Shown: positions 17,419 through 26,553, counted from the stretch's first letter. The stretch: DNA of 64,000 nucleotides from Flavobacteriales bacterium UBA6057 (GCA_002428995.1 DIYJ01000012.1:24255-88254); one strand, 5' to 3'. The notes: a model not told the origin generated them from the sequence alone. Program-made: numbers and translations.

Positions 17419-18153
17419 CTAACCTCCCATCTGCGTGGACTCCAGCAAGGCTGCAAACTCTTTGCGATACAGGTTCCCGATGGGCAGCTCCTGTCCGTTC
17501 ACCTTTACCCGGTTGCCATCTACCAGTTCCACCTTAGCCAGCGAAACGATGTAGGACTTGTGAATCCTGGGAAACTCATCAGCCGGAAGCCATTCACATA
17601 CACGCTTGAGGGTCGTGTGTACCACCAGGCTCGATTCATCCTGATGAATCTTGACGTAGTCGCCCAGGGACTCCACAAATTGGATGCGATCGAGCTCAAT
17701 GCGAATCGATCGCTTGTTGACCCGAACGAAGAAGTACCGCTGCCGGGAAGGTTTGGCAGAGGGCTCGGCCACAGGTGACAGAGCTCTGGAGGCCAGCTTT
17801 TCGCGGGCTTTCCCAATGGCGCGCAGGAAGCGATGAAGGGAAAAAGGTTTTTCCAGGTAATCCACCACGTCCATGTCATAGGCTTCGAGTGCATATTCCC
17901 GGTAAGCGGTGGTGATGATCACCACGGGCGGATGTTGCAGGCTGCGAAGCAGGTCGAGGCCGCCCAATTTGGGCATGTTTAGGTCCAGGAACAGGATGTG
18001 CACCGTGTTTTGCTGAAGGAATTCCATCGCTTCCAGCCCGTTTTGAAACACGCCAACGACCCGCAAAGACGGAATTTCTTCCAGGTATTGCTGAATGAGC
18101 TCCTGAGCCAGTGGCTCGTCATCCACCATCACACAGTCGATCCGCTGTTCCAT
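17419..18153 (-). CDS. LytTR-family response regulator
   Basis: 244 aa. Receiver domain at 1-120 with D11/D12, phosphoacceptor D57 in ILFLDLNMP, T82 in VVIITTAY and the EKPF lysine. After a Pro/Ser linker (about 127-140) comes a LytTR DNA-binding domain at 140-240 (FFVRVNKRSIRIELDRIQFVES, GDYVKIH, FPRIHKSYIVSL, GNRVKVNGQELPIG). It is the cognate partner of the kinase at 18129-19172, whose coding sequence overlaps its start by 25 bp, so the two are translated together. The regulated genes cannot be told from sequence. Confidence 0.92.
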   Translation of the reverse strand: MEQRIDCVMVDDEPLAQELIQQYLEEIPSLRVVGVFQNGLEAMEFLQQNTVHILFLDLNMPKLGGLDLLRSLQHPPVVIITTAYREYALEAYDMDVVDYLEKPFSLHRFLRAIGKAREKLASRALSPVAEPSAKPSRQRYFFVRVNKRSIRIELDRIQFVESLGDYVKIHQDESSLVVHTTLKRVCEWLPADEFPRIHKSYIVSLAKVELVDGNRVKVNGQELPIGNLYRKEFAALLESTQMGG

Positions 18154-19172
18154 AGTTGTAAACTTAAGTGTACCCGGTAAACCTCCTCTTGATGATCCAC
18201 CTCCAGGGTGTGTTGATTGGGGTAAAGACGCTCCAGCCGCTTGACCAGGTTGTTCAGACCCACTCCCCGGTTGGTTTGCTGTTCGAAAGGTTTGGCATAG
18301 GTGGAGTTCTCGCAGTGGAAGTAAAAGGTGTCTCCTTCCCGCTCCTCGAGAAAACCAGCCTCCAGCTTGAAATGAAAACCACTGCCCTTCGCTCCGTGCT
18401 TAAAGGCGTTCTCTACCAGCGGAATCAACAGCAAGGGGGCGATTTGATGTCCCTTCGTTTCCAGCGGAATAGAGCATTCGATGCGCTGGTCCTTGTCCAG
18501 TCGGATCCGCTCCAGGGCGATGTAGTGTTCGATGAAGTGCAGCTCCTTTTCGAGTGCTACAAAGCGATTGTTGGCATCGTAAAGCACATAGCTCATCAAC
18601 TCAGAAAGCATCAGGATGTATTCTGATGTTTTGTCAGACTTGCGCAGGCTGAGGCTATAGATGTTGTTGAGCGTATTGAAGAGGAAGTGTGGATGAATCT
18701 GAGCTTTCAGTGATTTCAGTTCCGCGCTCAGTCGATCCCGTTCAGCTTCCTGCAGCTGGTATTCGAGTTCCTTGCTGCGTTGCTCATCGCGAAAGAACTT
18801 CACCGCGGTGAGGATGGAACCATACACCGCAGCGATGGTCAAAAACTGCCAAACCTCGTGATAACCTCCCATGAGCGACAGCCCCAGCATGCCTTTGAAA
18901 CCCACTTTCACAAGTGTGACCACTGCCATGGCAATCACCAGCAACCCTAGGTAGGCCAGCTTTCGCTTTTGCTGCATCAGCATCGACACGAGCAGCCACA
19001 GATGGATGTAGACCAGCACTATTTGAAAGCCATGACTGATGGTGATGTTGGCCAGCGCATGACCCGTAAGGGAGCCGTAGGAAAAGAAATGGATGAGCAC
19101 CCTCAGCGCGTAGGCAATGACCCAGAAACCAGCCTGGAACCGGAAGATGTGTTGTTCAAACGCTTTCTGCAT
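18129..19172 (-). CDS. LytS/His_kinase-family sensor histidine kinase
   Basis: 347 aa. The N-terminal half has four predicted membrane helices (VIAYALRVLIHFF, ISHGFQIVLVYIHLWLLVSML, LAYLGLLVIAMAVVTLV, and a segment near VWQFLTIAAVYGSILTAV), then a coiled linker (about 125-150). The His_kinase domain carries the phosphoacceptor in QIHPHFLFNTLNN (about 157-169), and the GHKL ATPase has the N-box LVENAFKHGAKG and a GVGLNNLVKRL glycine box. There is no extracytoplasmic sensor domain, so sensing is probably within the membrane or through the nearby membrane protein. It forms a two-component pair with the LytTR regulator. Confidence 0.92.
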   Translation of the reverse strand: MQKAFEQHIFRFQAGFWVIAYALRVLIHFFSYGSLTGHALANITISHGFQIVLVYIHLWLLVSMLMQQKRKLAYLGLLVIAMAVVTLVKVGFKGMLGLSLMGGYHEVWQFLTIAAVYGSILTAVKFFRDEQRSKELEYQLQEAERDRLSAELKSLKAQIHPHFLFNTLNNIYSLSLRKSDKTSEYILMLSELMSYVLYDANNRFVALEKELHFIEHYIALERIRLDKDQRIECSIPLETKGHQIAPLLLIPLVENAFKHGAKGSGFHFKLEAGFLEEREGDTFYFHCENSTYAKPFEQQTNRGVGLNNLVKRLERLYPNQHTLEVDHQEEVYRVHLSLQLWNSGSTV

Positions 19173-19420
19173 GAATGTGCTAAGTAATGCACAAGCCGGC
19201 TACCCATTGACCTCCATCGCCCTTAATTTCTGTGAACGAAGCGCAACAAGAGGTAAACAGGACTTACCTGCCGATGACCGGGGATGTCCACAGTCTTCCG
19301 GTGTTTGTGACGGTCTTCTTCGCGTTGATCGAAGAAACTTTAGAATGCGCGCGGCTTCCCTTCGATTTGTGGCAACAAAGAGGTTTTCAGCACCTCCCGA
19401 TAACACTTAATTCATTTATC

Positions 19421-20413
19421 ATGAAAGCATTCATTACAACGCTATTTCTCACCTGCTGCCTCCTGGGTCACGCACAACAAGTGGTCACCGACACCCTGAC
19501 CCACTACCTCGATCGCAGCACGTCCATGGCGCTTCCCGTTCCTGTGGTGTCCAACGAGGGTTTCATCTTTGGTACGAGCCTAGTCGACATGTTTGGCAAC
19601 GGCTTACAGCGTACCACAGATCGCATTGGCATGCCCTTCGATACGCTGATCATCGCTCCCGATACCTTCAACATTCAGAGTGTAGCCATCTATTTCGGTT
19701 ACATCGGCATCAGGGATGAGGCGGACCAGCTTGAAATAGCGATCTACACGAACAATGCGGGCTTCCCTGGTGATAAACTGGGCGGACAGCCCTTCACCAC
19801 CGACATGATCCAGGACGTGGACGGAGGCGAAACAATGATCAACTTCAGCAATCCCGTTACCTGCTACGAGGACTTTTTCGTGGTGCTCGAATACACGTTT
19901 TCAGACGATACGTTCGCCATTTACAGCAACAACCCTATGGGTGATGCCGAGGGACAACAGCGCGCAGTACAGCGCATGGACGAGGAGAATTTCAGCGGAA
20001 ACTGGTACAAGGCGGAAGCCCTTTGGAACCTTCAGGGTTTGCCTCCCCATCCACTCGATTGTGATGTGCTGATGGCGCCTGTTATTTCCTACGAAGCGGA
20101 TGAGGAGGTGCCGGACACAGCCACCGCGATCAGCGAGTTGGCGACAAAGCCCATCACAGCGGCCTCCCTCTATCCAAATCCTTCGAATGAACGGACAACG
20201 GTAGAGTTTCAGCTCGCCCATTCACAGGAAGTGGAAATCACCCTGATCAATGGGTTGGGCCAAACCCTGCAATCGCACCGGTCTTCATTTGCCAGGGGCG
20301 AACACCGATTCATGTTGGAATTAGCCGCGTTGACAACGGGCACCTACTTCGTGCAGTTACGCTCAGAAGAAGCGATTGAAACCCTGCCCCTGCAGGTGAC
20401 GACTTTGAAGTGA
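19421..20413 (+). CDS. T9SS type A sorting domain protein
   Basis: 330 aa from the ATG at 19421, which opens a signal peptide (MKAFITTLFLTCCLLGHAQQ); the longer in-frame reading upstream spoils it. The middle (about 20-235) is a beta-sandwich-like region with FNIQSVAIYFGYIG and FFVVLEYTFSDDTFAIYSN, and shares its plan with the protein at 39672. The C-terminal 80 residues are a type A sorting tail: SLYPNPSNERTTVEFQL, INGLGQTL and ELAALTTGTYFVQL. It should be exported across the outer membrane by T9SS and anchored or released. A terminator follows at 20439. Ligand or enzyme activity is not evident. Confidence 0.85.
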   Translation: MKAFITTLFLTCCLLGHAQQVVTDTLTHYLDRSTSMALPVPVVSNEGFIFGTSLVDMFGNGLQRTTDRIGMPFDTLIIAPDTFNIQSVAIYFGYIGIRDEADQLEIAIYTNNAGFPGDKLGGQPFTTDMIQDVDGGETMINFSNPVTCYEDFFVVLEYTFSDDTFAIYSNNPMGDAEGQQRAVQRMDEENFSGNWYKAEALWNLQGLPPHPLDCDVLMAPVISYEADEEVPDTATAISELATKPITAASLYPNPSNERTTVEFQLAHSQEVEITLINGLGQTLQSHRSSFARGEHRFMLELAALTTGTYFVQLRSEEAIETLPLQVTTLK

Positions 20414-20438
20414 TGCTTTTTTTGTGATAAGCAGCTGG

Positions 20439-20482
20439 AAAGCCCGGTCGGAATGGCAAACGTCAGGAAGCCGGGCTTTTTC
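20439..20482 (+). terminator. Rho-independent terminator of the T9SS gene at 19421
   Basis: AAAGCCCGG (20439-20447) pairs with CCGGGCTTT (20471-20479), followed by further T. The right arm lies inside the last codons of the convergent XRE gene, so the two transcription units share this end. Confidence 0.75.
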
Positions 20483-21023
20483 CTTGTGCATCCGAGACGA
20501 GCTTATCCAGCTCCTCTTGGAGGCTTGCAATGCTACGCGACAGCATTTCCCCTTCCAAGCGCAACCGCTGGAGCTTCAGACCTACCTCCTTGCCGCGGGT
20601 TTGCATTTCGTGTTGGTGAAGTTGAAACCACGTATGGATGCGCTCGTCTTGATCGTTGAGTGCTTGTTCCATGGCTTCCCAACGCGAGCATTGCGAGCTG
20701 ATCCTCAGTAACTTCTGCGTCTGCCGCTCCAGCTTCAGACGTTGATACTCTAAACGCTGCAACCGTTGCTCTAAACGCACCTTGTAGCGATGGGCTTCCC
20801 CGGCTTCTGGCCTGGAATGCTCCTCAGACTCCTTTCCCACTCCTGAGCGGATGAATTCCTCTGCTTGTTCCACCCATCGCGCTAAAACAGTGATGCCCAG
20901 AGCGGTTTTGGCCGAATGTGTTCTGAGTCCCGTTTCAATCTGCGCAACAAAAGCCCGGGTCACACCCAGGTAGTCCGCCATTTGCTGCTGGGTCAATCCC
21001 AGTGTTTCCCTCAATTCTTTCAT
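20463..21023 (-). CDS. XRE-family helix-turn-helix regulator with coiled-coil tail
   Basis: 186 aa. The N-terminal 60 residues are a Cro/CI-type HTH (LRETLGLTQQQMADYLGVTRAFVAQIETGLR), followed by a long charged alpha-helical region (about 75-175: RLEQRLQRLEYQRLKLERQTQKLL...) likely to form a coiled coil for dimerisation. No toxin partner or phage gene is adjacent. A helix-turn-helix joined to a coiled coil suits a dimeric repressor. It points away from the STAND gene at 21304 across a 280-bp shared upstream region, so it could regulate that gene; this is inference from position only. Confidence 0.82.
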   Translation of the reverse strand: MKELRETLGLTQQQMADYLGVTRAFVAQIETGLRTHSAKTALGITVLARWVEQAEEFIRSGVGKESEEHSRPEAGEAHRYKVRLEQRLQRLEYQRLKLERQTQKLLRISSQCSRWEAMEQALNDQDERIHTWFQLHQHEMQTRGKEVGLKLQRLRLEGEMLSRSIASLQEELDKLVSDAQGKSPAS

Positions 21024-21303
21024 GACGTTCCGATTTTCAATCCAAAACGCCTTGCTAACACGGGATCGTGTAACATTATGAAATGTTAGCAGGTGGTTTG
21101 TTAGCGGGTGGGACGGCTGGTTATGGAATTGGCCAGTGGTATTTGGGGGTCGTTGGGAAGATCCTAGAGGATTAAGTTCACTCTTTAACCATAGATTCCC
21201 AACGAATGAATATGCGAAGTTTAGTTGTATGATTTTTAATAAGGACTTTAAGCGTAAGTCTTAAGCGGTGGCGTTAGTTTATTTTTGAGGCTAAACCTTT
21301 TAT

Positions 21304-23559
21304 ATGGCTGACTTTTCTTTACAGGAGCTCTTATCACCTATTGACTTTGAGCATTTGATTCGCGATTTGCTAAGTAAAGAGTTGTCCGTGGAGTTGACAG
21401 CCTTCGCAGAAGGTGCGGATCAAGGAGTTGATTTGCGTTACTCAAAAGGAGCTAGTCGGGAAGATATTGTAGTCCAATGCAAACGGCAGAAGTCAATTTC
21501 AAGAGAGGTGCTGCTGGAGGAGAAAAAGAAGATGGAAGAGCTTGTCGTGAGTGAATACTACCTCGCGACATCTGGTGATCTGTCCAAAAGAAAAACAGAC
21601 TTTATCCTTGATACTTTCTCAGAGTGGATGTCTGATGATTCGAGCATATTCTCGAAAAGTCGAATCAATCAATTGTTAGAAGTTCATCCAGATATTTTGC
21701 GCCAGCACTACAAACTCTGGATAAATAGTTCATCAATTTTTCAGTCCTTGGTAAATAGCTCATTGATTGAGAGAGCTAGCTTCCTGATCACGAATCTTAA
21801 AGAGAATTATAAATACTATGTGAAAGGAGAAAGCTTCATCGAGGCCAACGAGATACTTAGTGAGCATGGATTCCTGGTTATTTCAGGCGCTCCAGGAATA
21901 GGTAAAACTACCCTGGCTAAAATGCTCTTATGGGAATATTTGCACAAAGGATACGAGGTCGTGCAAATGACCGACATTTCCGAAGGTGAAGCATTTTTGA
22001 GCTCCAGTTCGGATACAAAACAGGCTTACTACTTTGATGATTTTTTAGGAGAGAACTTCCTTGAATATGATGTCCTGAAAGGGCGCTCTGGTGATCTTAT
22101 GAACTTTATTGACAGAGTTATCAAGGGTAAAAACAAGGTTCTTATCCTGACTACGCGTGAGTACATTTTGAATCAAGCGAAGGACCGATATGAAAGGTTT
22201 GATCAGCACGACTTTGACATAGGCAAGTATATCCTAGATCTGGATAAATACACCGAGAGTATAAAAGCGCTTATACTGTACAATCATCTGTTTTATTCTG
22301 GAGTTTCTATGAGTCATATCCAGGCACTAATTGAGTCTAAAGCGTATGCTGAAATCTTGAGCCACAAAAATTACAATCCCAGGCTTATCGAAGGAATGAC
22401 AACGCGTCTGAAAGATACTTCAGCTGAAAATTATCCTAGTGAATTCTTAGAAAACTTAGATAATCCCTTTGGTATCTGGGATAAGGCATTCTCAAGTCAA
22501 ATCTCTCAGGGTGCTCAGGCTATGCTATTTGTACTCTTGAGCTTAGACGGACAGATGACAAAAGCGAAACTGAGGGAAGCTTTTAAAGTGTTTGTTTCTC
22601 ACCCTCAATCACAGTATCAAGTTGCGATCAAGGACTTCGAACGTTGTGCGAGGGAAATTGATGGTAGTTTCATTGGGACTTCCAGTACCAAGAGGGAGGA
22701 AATATTGTTCCGGTTTCATGACCCATCTGTCAAAGACTTCTTGCATAATCTAATCCATGATAATCAAGACGTCTTAATTCAGTTAGTTGATAGTGCTGTT
22801 TATCTATTGCAGCTTGATACTTTGATCAAAATTACTGAGGCTAAATGGGGAGGCAATAAAGACATTTTTGCCGCACTTTCGAAAAAAGTATATGAGATTG
22901 ATACTCTGCTAGATGCTCCCAAAATCTACTCTTCAGGATTTGTATTTCAGCAACGTAAAACAGAAATCGATAGAATCGATGTAGCTGAGAAGCTGTTTCT
23001 TATTGGGTCAAGTAGAGATTTGAAGGATTATTTGGTTGCAAAAATTGAGGGAATTGATGTCAATAAATTAAGCTCACATGATTTCATGAAATATCTGATA
23101 CTCATCAGAAAATACAAGAGTGTTTTGAGAATACAGGAAGAATCTGTGATTAGCAAAGCGCTCTCATCTTTAAATAGCTTGGTTGATATAAACAACCTGA
23201 TTCGTGTTTTGACAGTTTTTCCAACCAAAATGAAAAGAAAACTCAGCGAGAAGCAGGAAGACGTAGAGGAAGCGGTAAGTTCAACCATGAATTCAGCATT
23301 GAATTCGGTTGAGGATGTTTATGACTATAACAATTTAGAAAGCTGTACGCAAAAACTTGAAGAAACTCAGGATTTACATGGGACAGATATGTTTCCTCAA
23401 CTGAGTTTTTTTAAGGATTCGCTTGACGATCTGTATGAAGAAATCTTGCTCAAGGACGCAGATGAAACCCCGACAGATCATGAAGAAGAACTTGAAGATA
23501 TAGAAGTAGAAGAAATTGATATTCACAAGTTATTCCGAATCGAAAATTTTGAGCGATAG
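21304..23559 (+). CDS. Restriction-nuclease/STAND ATPase defence protein (Mrr-like REase plus nSTAND3-like NTPase)
   Basis: 751 aa. Residues 1-110 form an Mrr/PD-(D/E)xK nuclease: E16 in DFEHLIRDLL, D43 in GADQGVDLRY, and Q58-x-K60 in VVQCKRQ. A P-loop STAND ATPase follows with Walker A GAPGIGKTT (near 196-204), Walker B YYFDDFLG (near 242-248) and a sensor-like LTTREYIL. The rest (about 400-750) is a helical region likely to recognise a trigger, ending in an acidic tail rich in Glu/Asp. The nuclease-plus-STAND layout is known from anti-phage systems of the Avs/nSTAND type, where trigger binding oligomerises the ATPase and activates the nuclease. The gene is visibly AT-rich against its neighbours and stands alone, which suggests transfer. 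The exact subfamily needs a profile search. Confidence 0.82.
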   Translation: MADFSLQELLSPIDFEHLIRDLLSKELSVELTAFAEGADQGVDLRYSKGASREDIVVQCKRQKSISREVLLEEKKKMEELVVSEYYLATSGDLSKRKTDFILDTFSEWMSDDSSIFSKSRINQLLEVHPDILRQHYKLWINSSSIFQSLVNSSLIERASFLITNLKENYKYYVKGESFIEANEILSEHGFLVISGAPGIGKTTLAKMLLWEYLHKGYEVVQMTDISEGEAFLSSSSDTKQAYYFDDFLGENFLEYDVLKGRSGDLMNFIDRVIKGKNKVLILTTREYILNQAKDRYERFDQHDFDIGKYILDLDKYTESIKALILYNHLFYSGVSMSHIQALIESKAYAEILSHKNYNPRLIEGMTTRLKDTSAENYPSEFLENLDNPFGIWDKAFSSQISQGAQAMLFVLLSLDGQMTKAKLREAFKVFVSHPQSQYQVAIKDFERCAREIDGSFIGTSSTKREEILFRFHDPSVKDFLHNLIHDNQDVLIQLVDSAVYLLQLDTLIKITEAKWGGNKDIFAALSKKVYEIDTLLDAPKIYSSGFVFQQRKTEIDRIDVAEKLFLIGSSRDLKDYLVAKIEGIDVNKLSSHDFMKYLILIRKYKSVLRIQEESVISKALSSLNSLVDINNLIRVLTVFPTKMKRKLSEKQEDVEEAVSSTMNSALNSVEDVYDYNNLESCTQKLEETQDLHGTDMFPQLSFFKDSLDDLYEEILLKDADETPTDHEEELEDIEVEEIDIHKLFRIENFER

Positions 23560-23789
23560 AGTTCATTTATACATTATTTGAAATGCAGACGAGGTCGCTC
23601 TATGAAAGCCGCTTGGCTAACTACTGAAAAGGTCATTGGTTTAAACTTTAAGCTTTGAACGGCACAGCCTCTACCTAGCTCTCCAACCCTATTTACCAAA
23701 ACACCCAAAATCACAGCTAACTGGTTCAAACAAACCTTCGCTTTGCGAGTTTCTGCCAACACTTTTCCGTCCTTTGCGTCTGTCGCAGT

Positions 23790-25613
23790 ATGAACCGCAA
23801 CTCTCTCCTCTTCTTACTCATTCTCCTGTCAAGCGTACCGCTGCATGCGCAGATTACGCGCAAAGTCCTGTTCCTGGGCAATAGCTATACAAGCTCTAAC
23901 AACCTTCCGCAGCTCGTGCAGAACATGGCACAGTCTACGGGGAACACGTTGAACTTTGACATCCATGCACCCGGTGGGTACACCTGGGAGCATCACACGC
24001 TGGACAATACTTCCATCAACAAGATCAATGTCGGAGATTGGGATTATGTTTCCCTGCAAGGGCAAAGCCTGGAGCCGATCATCGGTGCGCAGTATTTCAT
24101 TCAGGCCGGAGCTGTGCTTCGCGATCTGATCTACCAGGCCAATCCATGCACGGTTCCTCTGTTTTACATGACTTGGGGCCGCGAGAATGGAGACACCGTT
24201 TTTTGTGGAGATTTTCCGGCTGTGTGCACCTACGAAAGCATGGACGATGCGTTGCGTCAGCGCTATGAAGCGCGGGCGGACGTTTACAATGCAGAACTCT
24301 CTCCTGTTTCGGTGGTATGGCGCTACCTGCGCGACAATCACCCGGGCATCGATCTCTACGAGGTGGATGGTAGCCACCCGACTGCGGCTGGATCTTATGC
24401 GGCTGCATGCAGCTTTTACACCGCCATCTTTAAGCAGGACCCCACACTCATCACCTTCGATTTCAGCCTGAGCAGTGCCGATGCGGCCACCATTCGCAAC
24501 GCTACTAAAACAGTAGTATATGATGACATGGACAGCTGGGACTATAAGGTGCTGCCGAACTCGAACTTTAGCTACAGCATCGGCTCGGGATTCAATGAGG
24601 TGGACTTCCTCGGTCCAGGTTTTGGGGCCATTCAGGATCATTCCTGGAACTTTGGCGATGGAGGCACGAGCACGGCTTTCAACCCGAGCCATTCCTACGC
24701 CAGCAATGGAACCTACACCGTGCAGCACACCACTTCCAACTGCGATGTGGATGGATTTCACACCAGCACCACGGATACGGTGATCCAGTTTTGTGATCAC
24801 ACACCTACCATATTGACTTCGAAGCCATGGCTCTGCAACTACGATACGCTCTGGACACAATCAGCCGATGCTTTGCAGTGGTTTGTGCAGGGGCTGCCCA
24901 TTCCGGTGACGGATTCGATGCTTCCAAACTACAAGCAACACATGAACGCAGGAGCCGCGTTCAGCGTGATGGCTACGGAGAATGGTTGTTCTGAGCTTTC
25001 TGAGCCCTATGTGGCGAGTCCTGACTGGCCTGGCTTCTACTACGATGCGGCCTGGGCAGGTGATCCCTGTGCGGGAGATACAGGCGTCCTCATGGTGCTT
25101 CATTTCAATGGTTTTCTTCCTCCCAATGCATTGGTGCGCTGGTATCTCAACGATTCTTTGCTGGCTTCAGAGAATGACGAGGACACCATTCAGATCTGGC
25201 AGGGAGGTGAATACCGTGCGATGGCGGTAGATCCCGATTCCGATTGTCCCAAAGACTCGGTGTTCTTTTCCATTCTGTTTGACTGCGGCACAGATACGAC
25301 CATCATCAACGACACTACAGATACGGTGGTGGTTGTGGACACGCTGGACACCATTGCAGGATCGCCTCGCTTGATGATGGACCATCAGGAGCGGCTCCTG
25401 CTCTACCCTAACCCTGCTACGAACGTGCTCACCATTGCTTGCCCTGGCATTTGCAATACCGAGAACATCGAAGTGCTGGATGCCATGGGAAGGCTGGTAG
25501 AGTCCATCCGACTGGAATCCTCGGTCACGCTTGATGTCTCCGACTGGCCGGATGGGATGTATGTGCTGGTGCGGCCCCGATCGGGTCAGGCACAGCGCTT
25601 CTTCAAGCAGTGA
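23790..25613 (+). CDS. SGNH-hydrolase-like protein with PKD domain and T9SS sorting tail
   Basis: 607 aa. Signal peptide (LLFLLILLSSVPLHAQ), then an SGNH/GDSL-type domain (about 25-230) with block I FLGNSYTSSN and block V DGSHPTAAG, the usual Ser and Asp-x-x-His positions, and a WDYVSLQGQS block. A PKD-like domain follows near 275-330 (WNFGDGGTSTAFNPSHSY, NGTYTV), then Cys-containing Ig-like regions, and a type A sorting tail (LLYPNPATNVLTI, VLDAMGRLV, WPDGMYVLV). Predicted role is a secreted esterase or acetylhydrolase acting on polysaccharide; the substrate cannot be told. It appears to be a single-gene unit. Confidence 0.83.
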   Translation: MNRNSLLFLLILLSSVPLHAQITRKVLFLGNSYTSSNNLPQLVQNMAQSTGNTLNFDIHAPGGYTWEHHTLDNTSINKINVGDWDYVSLQGQSLEPIIGAQYFIQAGAVLRDLIYQANPCTVPLFYMTWGRENGDTVFCGDFPAVCTYESMDDALRQRYEARADVYNAELSPVSVVWRYLRDNHPGIDLYEVDGSHPTAAGSYAAACSFYTAIFKQDPTLITFDFSLSSADAATIRNATKTVVYDDMDSWDYKVLPNSNFSYSIGSGFNEVDFLGPGFGAIQDHSWNFGDGGTSTAFNPSHSYASNGTYTVQHTTSNCDVDGFHTSTTDTVIQFCDHTPTILTSKPWLCNYDTLWTQSADALQWFVQGLPIPVTDSMLPNYKQHMNAGAAFSVMATENGCSELSEPYVASPDWPGFYYDAAWAGDPCAGDTGVLMVLHFNGFLPPNALVRWYLNDSLLASENDEDTIQIWQGGEYRAMAVDPDSDCPKDSVFFSILFDCGTDTTIINDTTDTVVVVDTLDTIAGSPRLMMDHQERLLLYPNPATNVLTIACPGICNTENIEVLDAMGRLVESIRLESSVTLDVSDWPDGMYVLVRPRSGQAQRFFKQ

Positions 25614-25750
25614 GGCAACATGTGAGGTGTTATTCCGCTCGAGTAGCAATCGCTGTATGCTGATCCAATAGCCTCGACTTGTATGCATCATAGGAATCAT
25701 TAACCCTCGTGGGGCACCTCCTTCCTGCTTTCCCGGTTTCACTCAATGCA

Positions 25751-25882
25751 ATGAAAAGGATGGTCACGATGTTGGGTGTTTTGATTGGCTTATCCGTGGT
25801 AGTATTTGTAATGGTCGCCACCTTGTTCATGGTGATTGTATTCTTTTCGTTCTTCACCAACATGAGTGCATTGGGCTTCTGA
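25751..25882 (+). CDS. Possible 43-residue single-helix membrane peptide
   Basis: An ATG-initiated frame of 43 codons in the 394-bp gap before the double-glycine peptides. It begins MKRMVTMLGVLIG and continues with an uninterrupted run of Val, Leu, Ile, Phe and Met (one long TM helix), ending TNMSALGF. Basic N-terminus plus hydrophobic helix is the usual plan of small inner-membrane peptides. No ribosome-binding site is evident, which is common in this phylum. It might be chance, or an accessory of the adjacent peptides (immunity or a small membrane toxin). The rest of the gap shows nothing recognisable. Confidence 0.35.
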   Translation: MKRMVTMLGVLIGLSVVVFVMVATLFMVIVFFSFFTNMSALGF

Positions 25883-26007
25883 TGTAGGCTCTTTATGTTG
25901 CTAGCCGGTTGATATTTAATGTCCGGCCGTCAAAGCTCAGTCCGTGTATTGCTGTCCTATGTCGCCCGTCCTAACTTGGAGTCAAACCGACTGAATTATT
26001 AGAACCT

Positions 26008-26181
26008 ATGAACTACCACAAATTGACAACTAGCAGCGCAATGCGATTCACTCCACTGAACGCTGAGGCATTAAAGAGCATCATTGGAGGACCGGAATCT
26101 GGACTCTGTCCCGGATGCGGAACATCCAGCGAAGATGGAAATCACGATTCTGGAGGAAGTAATGGCGGAAATGGCTCATAG
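26008..26181 (+). CDS. Double-glycine leader peptide, paralogue 1 (RiPP/bacteriocin-like precursor)
   Basis: 57 aa. The leader-like half carries LNAEALKSIIGG, which fits the double-glycine leader pattern (hydrophobic positions spaced before GG) cut by C39-type peptidase transporters. The presumed core begins PESGLCPGC and ends in a Gly/Ser/Asn-rich tail. The gene 150 bp downstream encodes a paralogue with the same LN-x-x-AL-x-x-IIGGPE-x-GLCP-x-C block. No transporter, lanthionine synthetase or radical-SAM gene is in the window, so export and modification would depend on genes elsewhere. Confidence 0.65.
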   Translation: MNYHKLTTSSAMRFTPLNAEALKSIIGGPESGLCPGCGTSSEDGNHDSGGSNGGNGS

Positions 26182-26334
26182 GCTGTTTTAAGATTGAGGT
26201 GCTTGTTCATCGATGTACTTGAGCAGGCGGTCATAAGTTCGCGCCAGATGGTTGTATTGAGCCATCAGGTTGTGAGGCTTCATCATCGCATGGATAGCTT
26301 GTAACCCAATCATTCATTCAAAACCTGTTATCAA

Positions 26335-26553
26335 ATGAAGACGAACGAGCACTTGAATGCAGCCACAACTGCAACCGTCATCAAGCTTAACTCTGATGCT
26401 TTGAGGACCATCATCGGAGGTCCGGAAGTTGGTTTATGTCCCAGCTGTCAACCTCCAGGAGACGATGGCGCTGGCAATGACGGAGGAAACACCGGTGGCG
26501 ATACCGGAGGCAGTGGTGGCAATGGAGGTAATGGTGGTGCTGGTGGTGGCTGA
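26335..26553 (+). CDS. Double-glycine leader peptide, paralogue 2 with Gly-rich core
   Basis: 72 aa. LNSDALRTIIGG sits near residues 18-29, directly followed by PEVGLCPSC and then a tail of about 30 residues made almost wholly of Gly with Asn, Asp, Thr and Ser (GGNTGGDTGGSGGNGG...). The strong conservation of the leader/CPxC block against paralogue 1, together with a freely changing Gly-rich tail, is what tandem secreted-peptide precursors look like. A clean terminator follows at 26625. Function could be a bacteriocin, a signalling peptide or a metal-binding peptide; no family was recognised with certainty. Confidence 0.7.
   Translation: MKTNEHLNAATTATVIKLNSDALRTIIGGPEVGLCPSCQPPGDDGAGNDGGNTGGDTGGSGGNGGNGGAGGG

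Noticed and set aside
20463..21023. XRE gene as the antitoxin of a toxin-antitoxin pair
   Set aside because: No small toxin-like frame is adjacent on the same strand.
23829..24860. 343-codon minus-strand frame opposite the SGNH-hydrolase gene
   Set aside because: Its sequence is low in hydrophobic core pattern and rich in Arg/His/Val, and the plus-strand gene is well supported.
26188..26283. 32-codon minus-strand frame (ends YIDEQAPQS) between the two double-glycine peptides
   Set aside because: It reads like a real helix but is too short, lacks a homologue known to me and sits antisense to the likely peptide operon.
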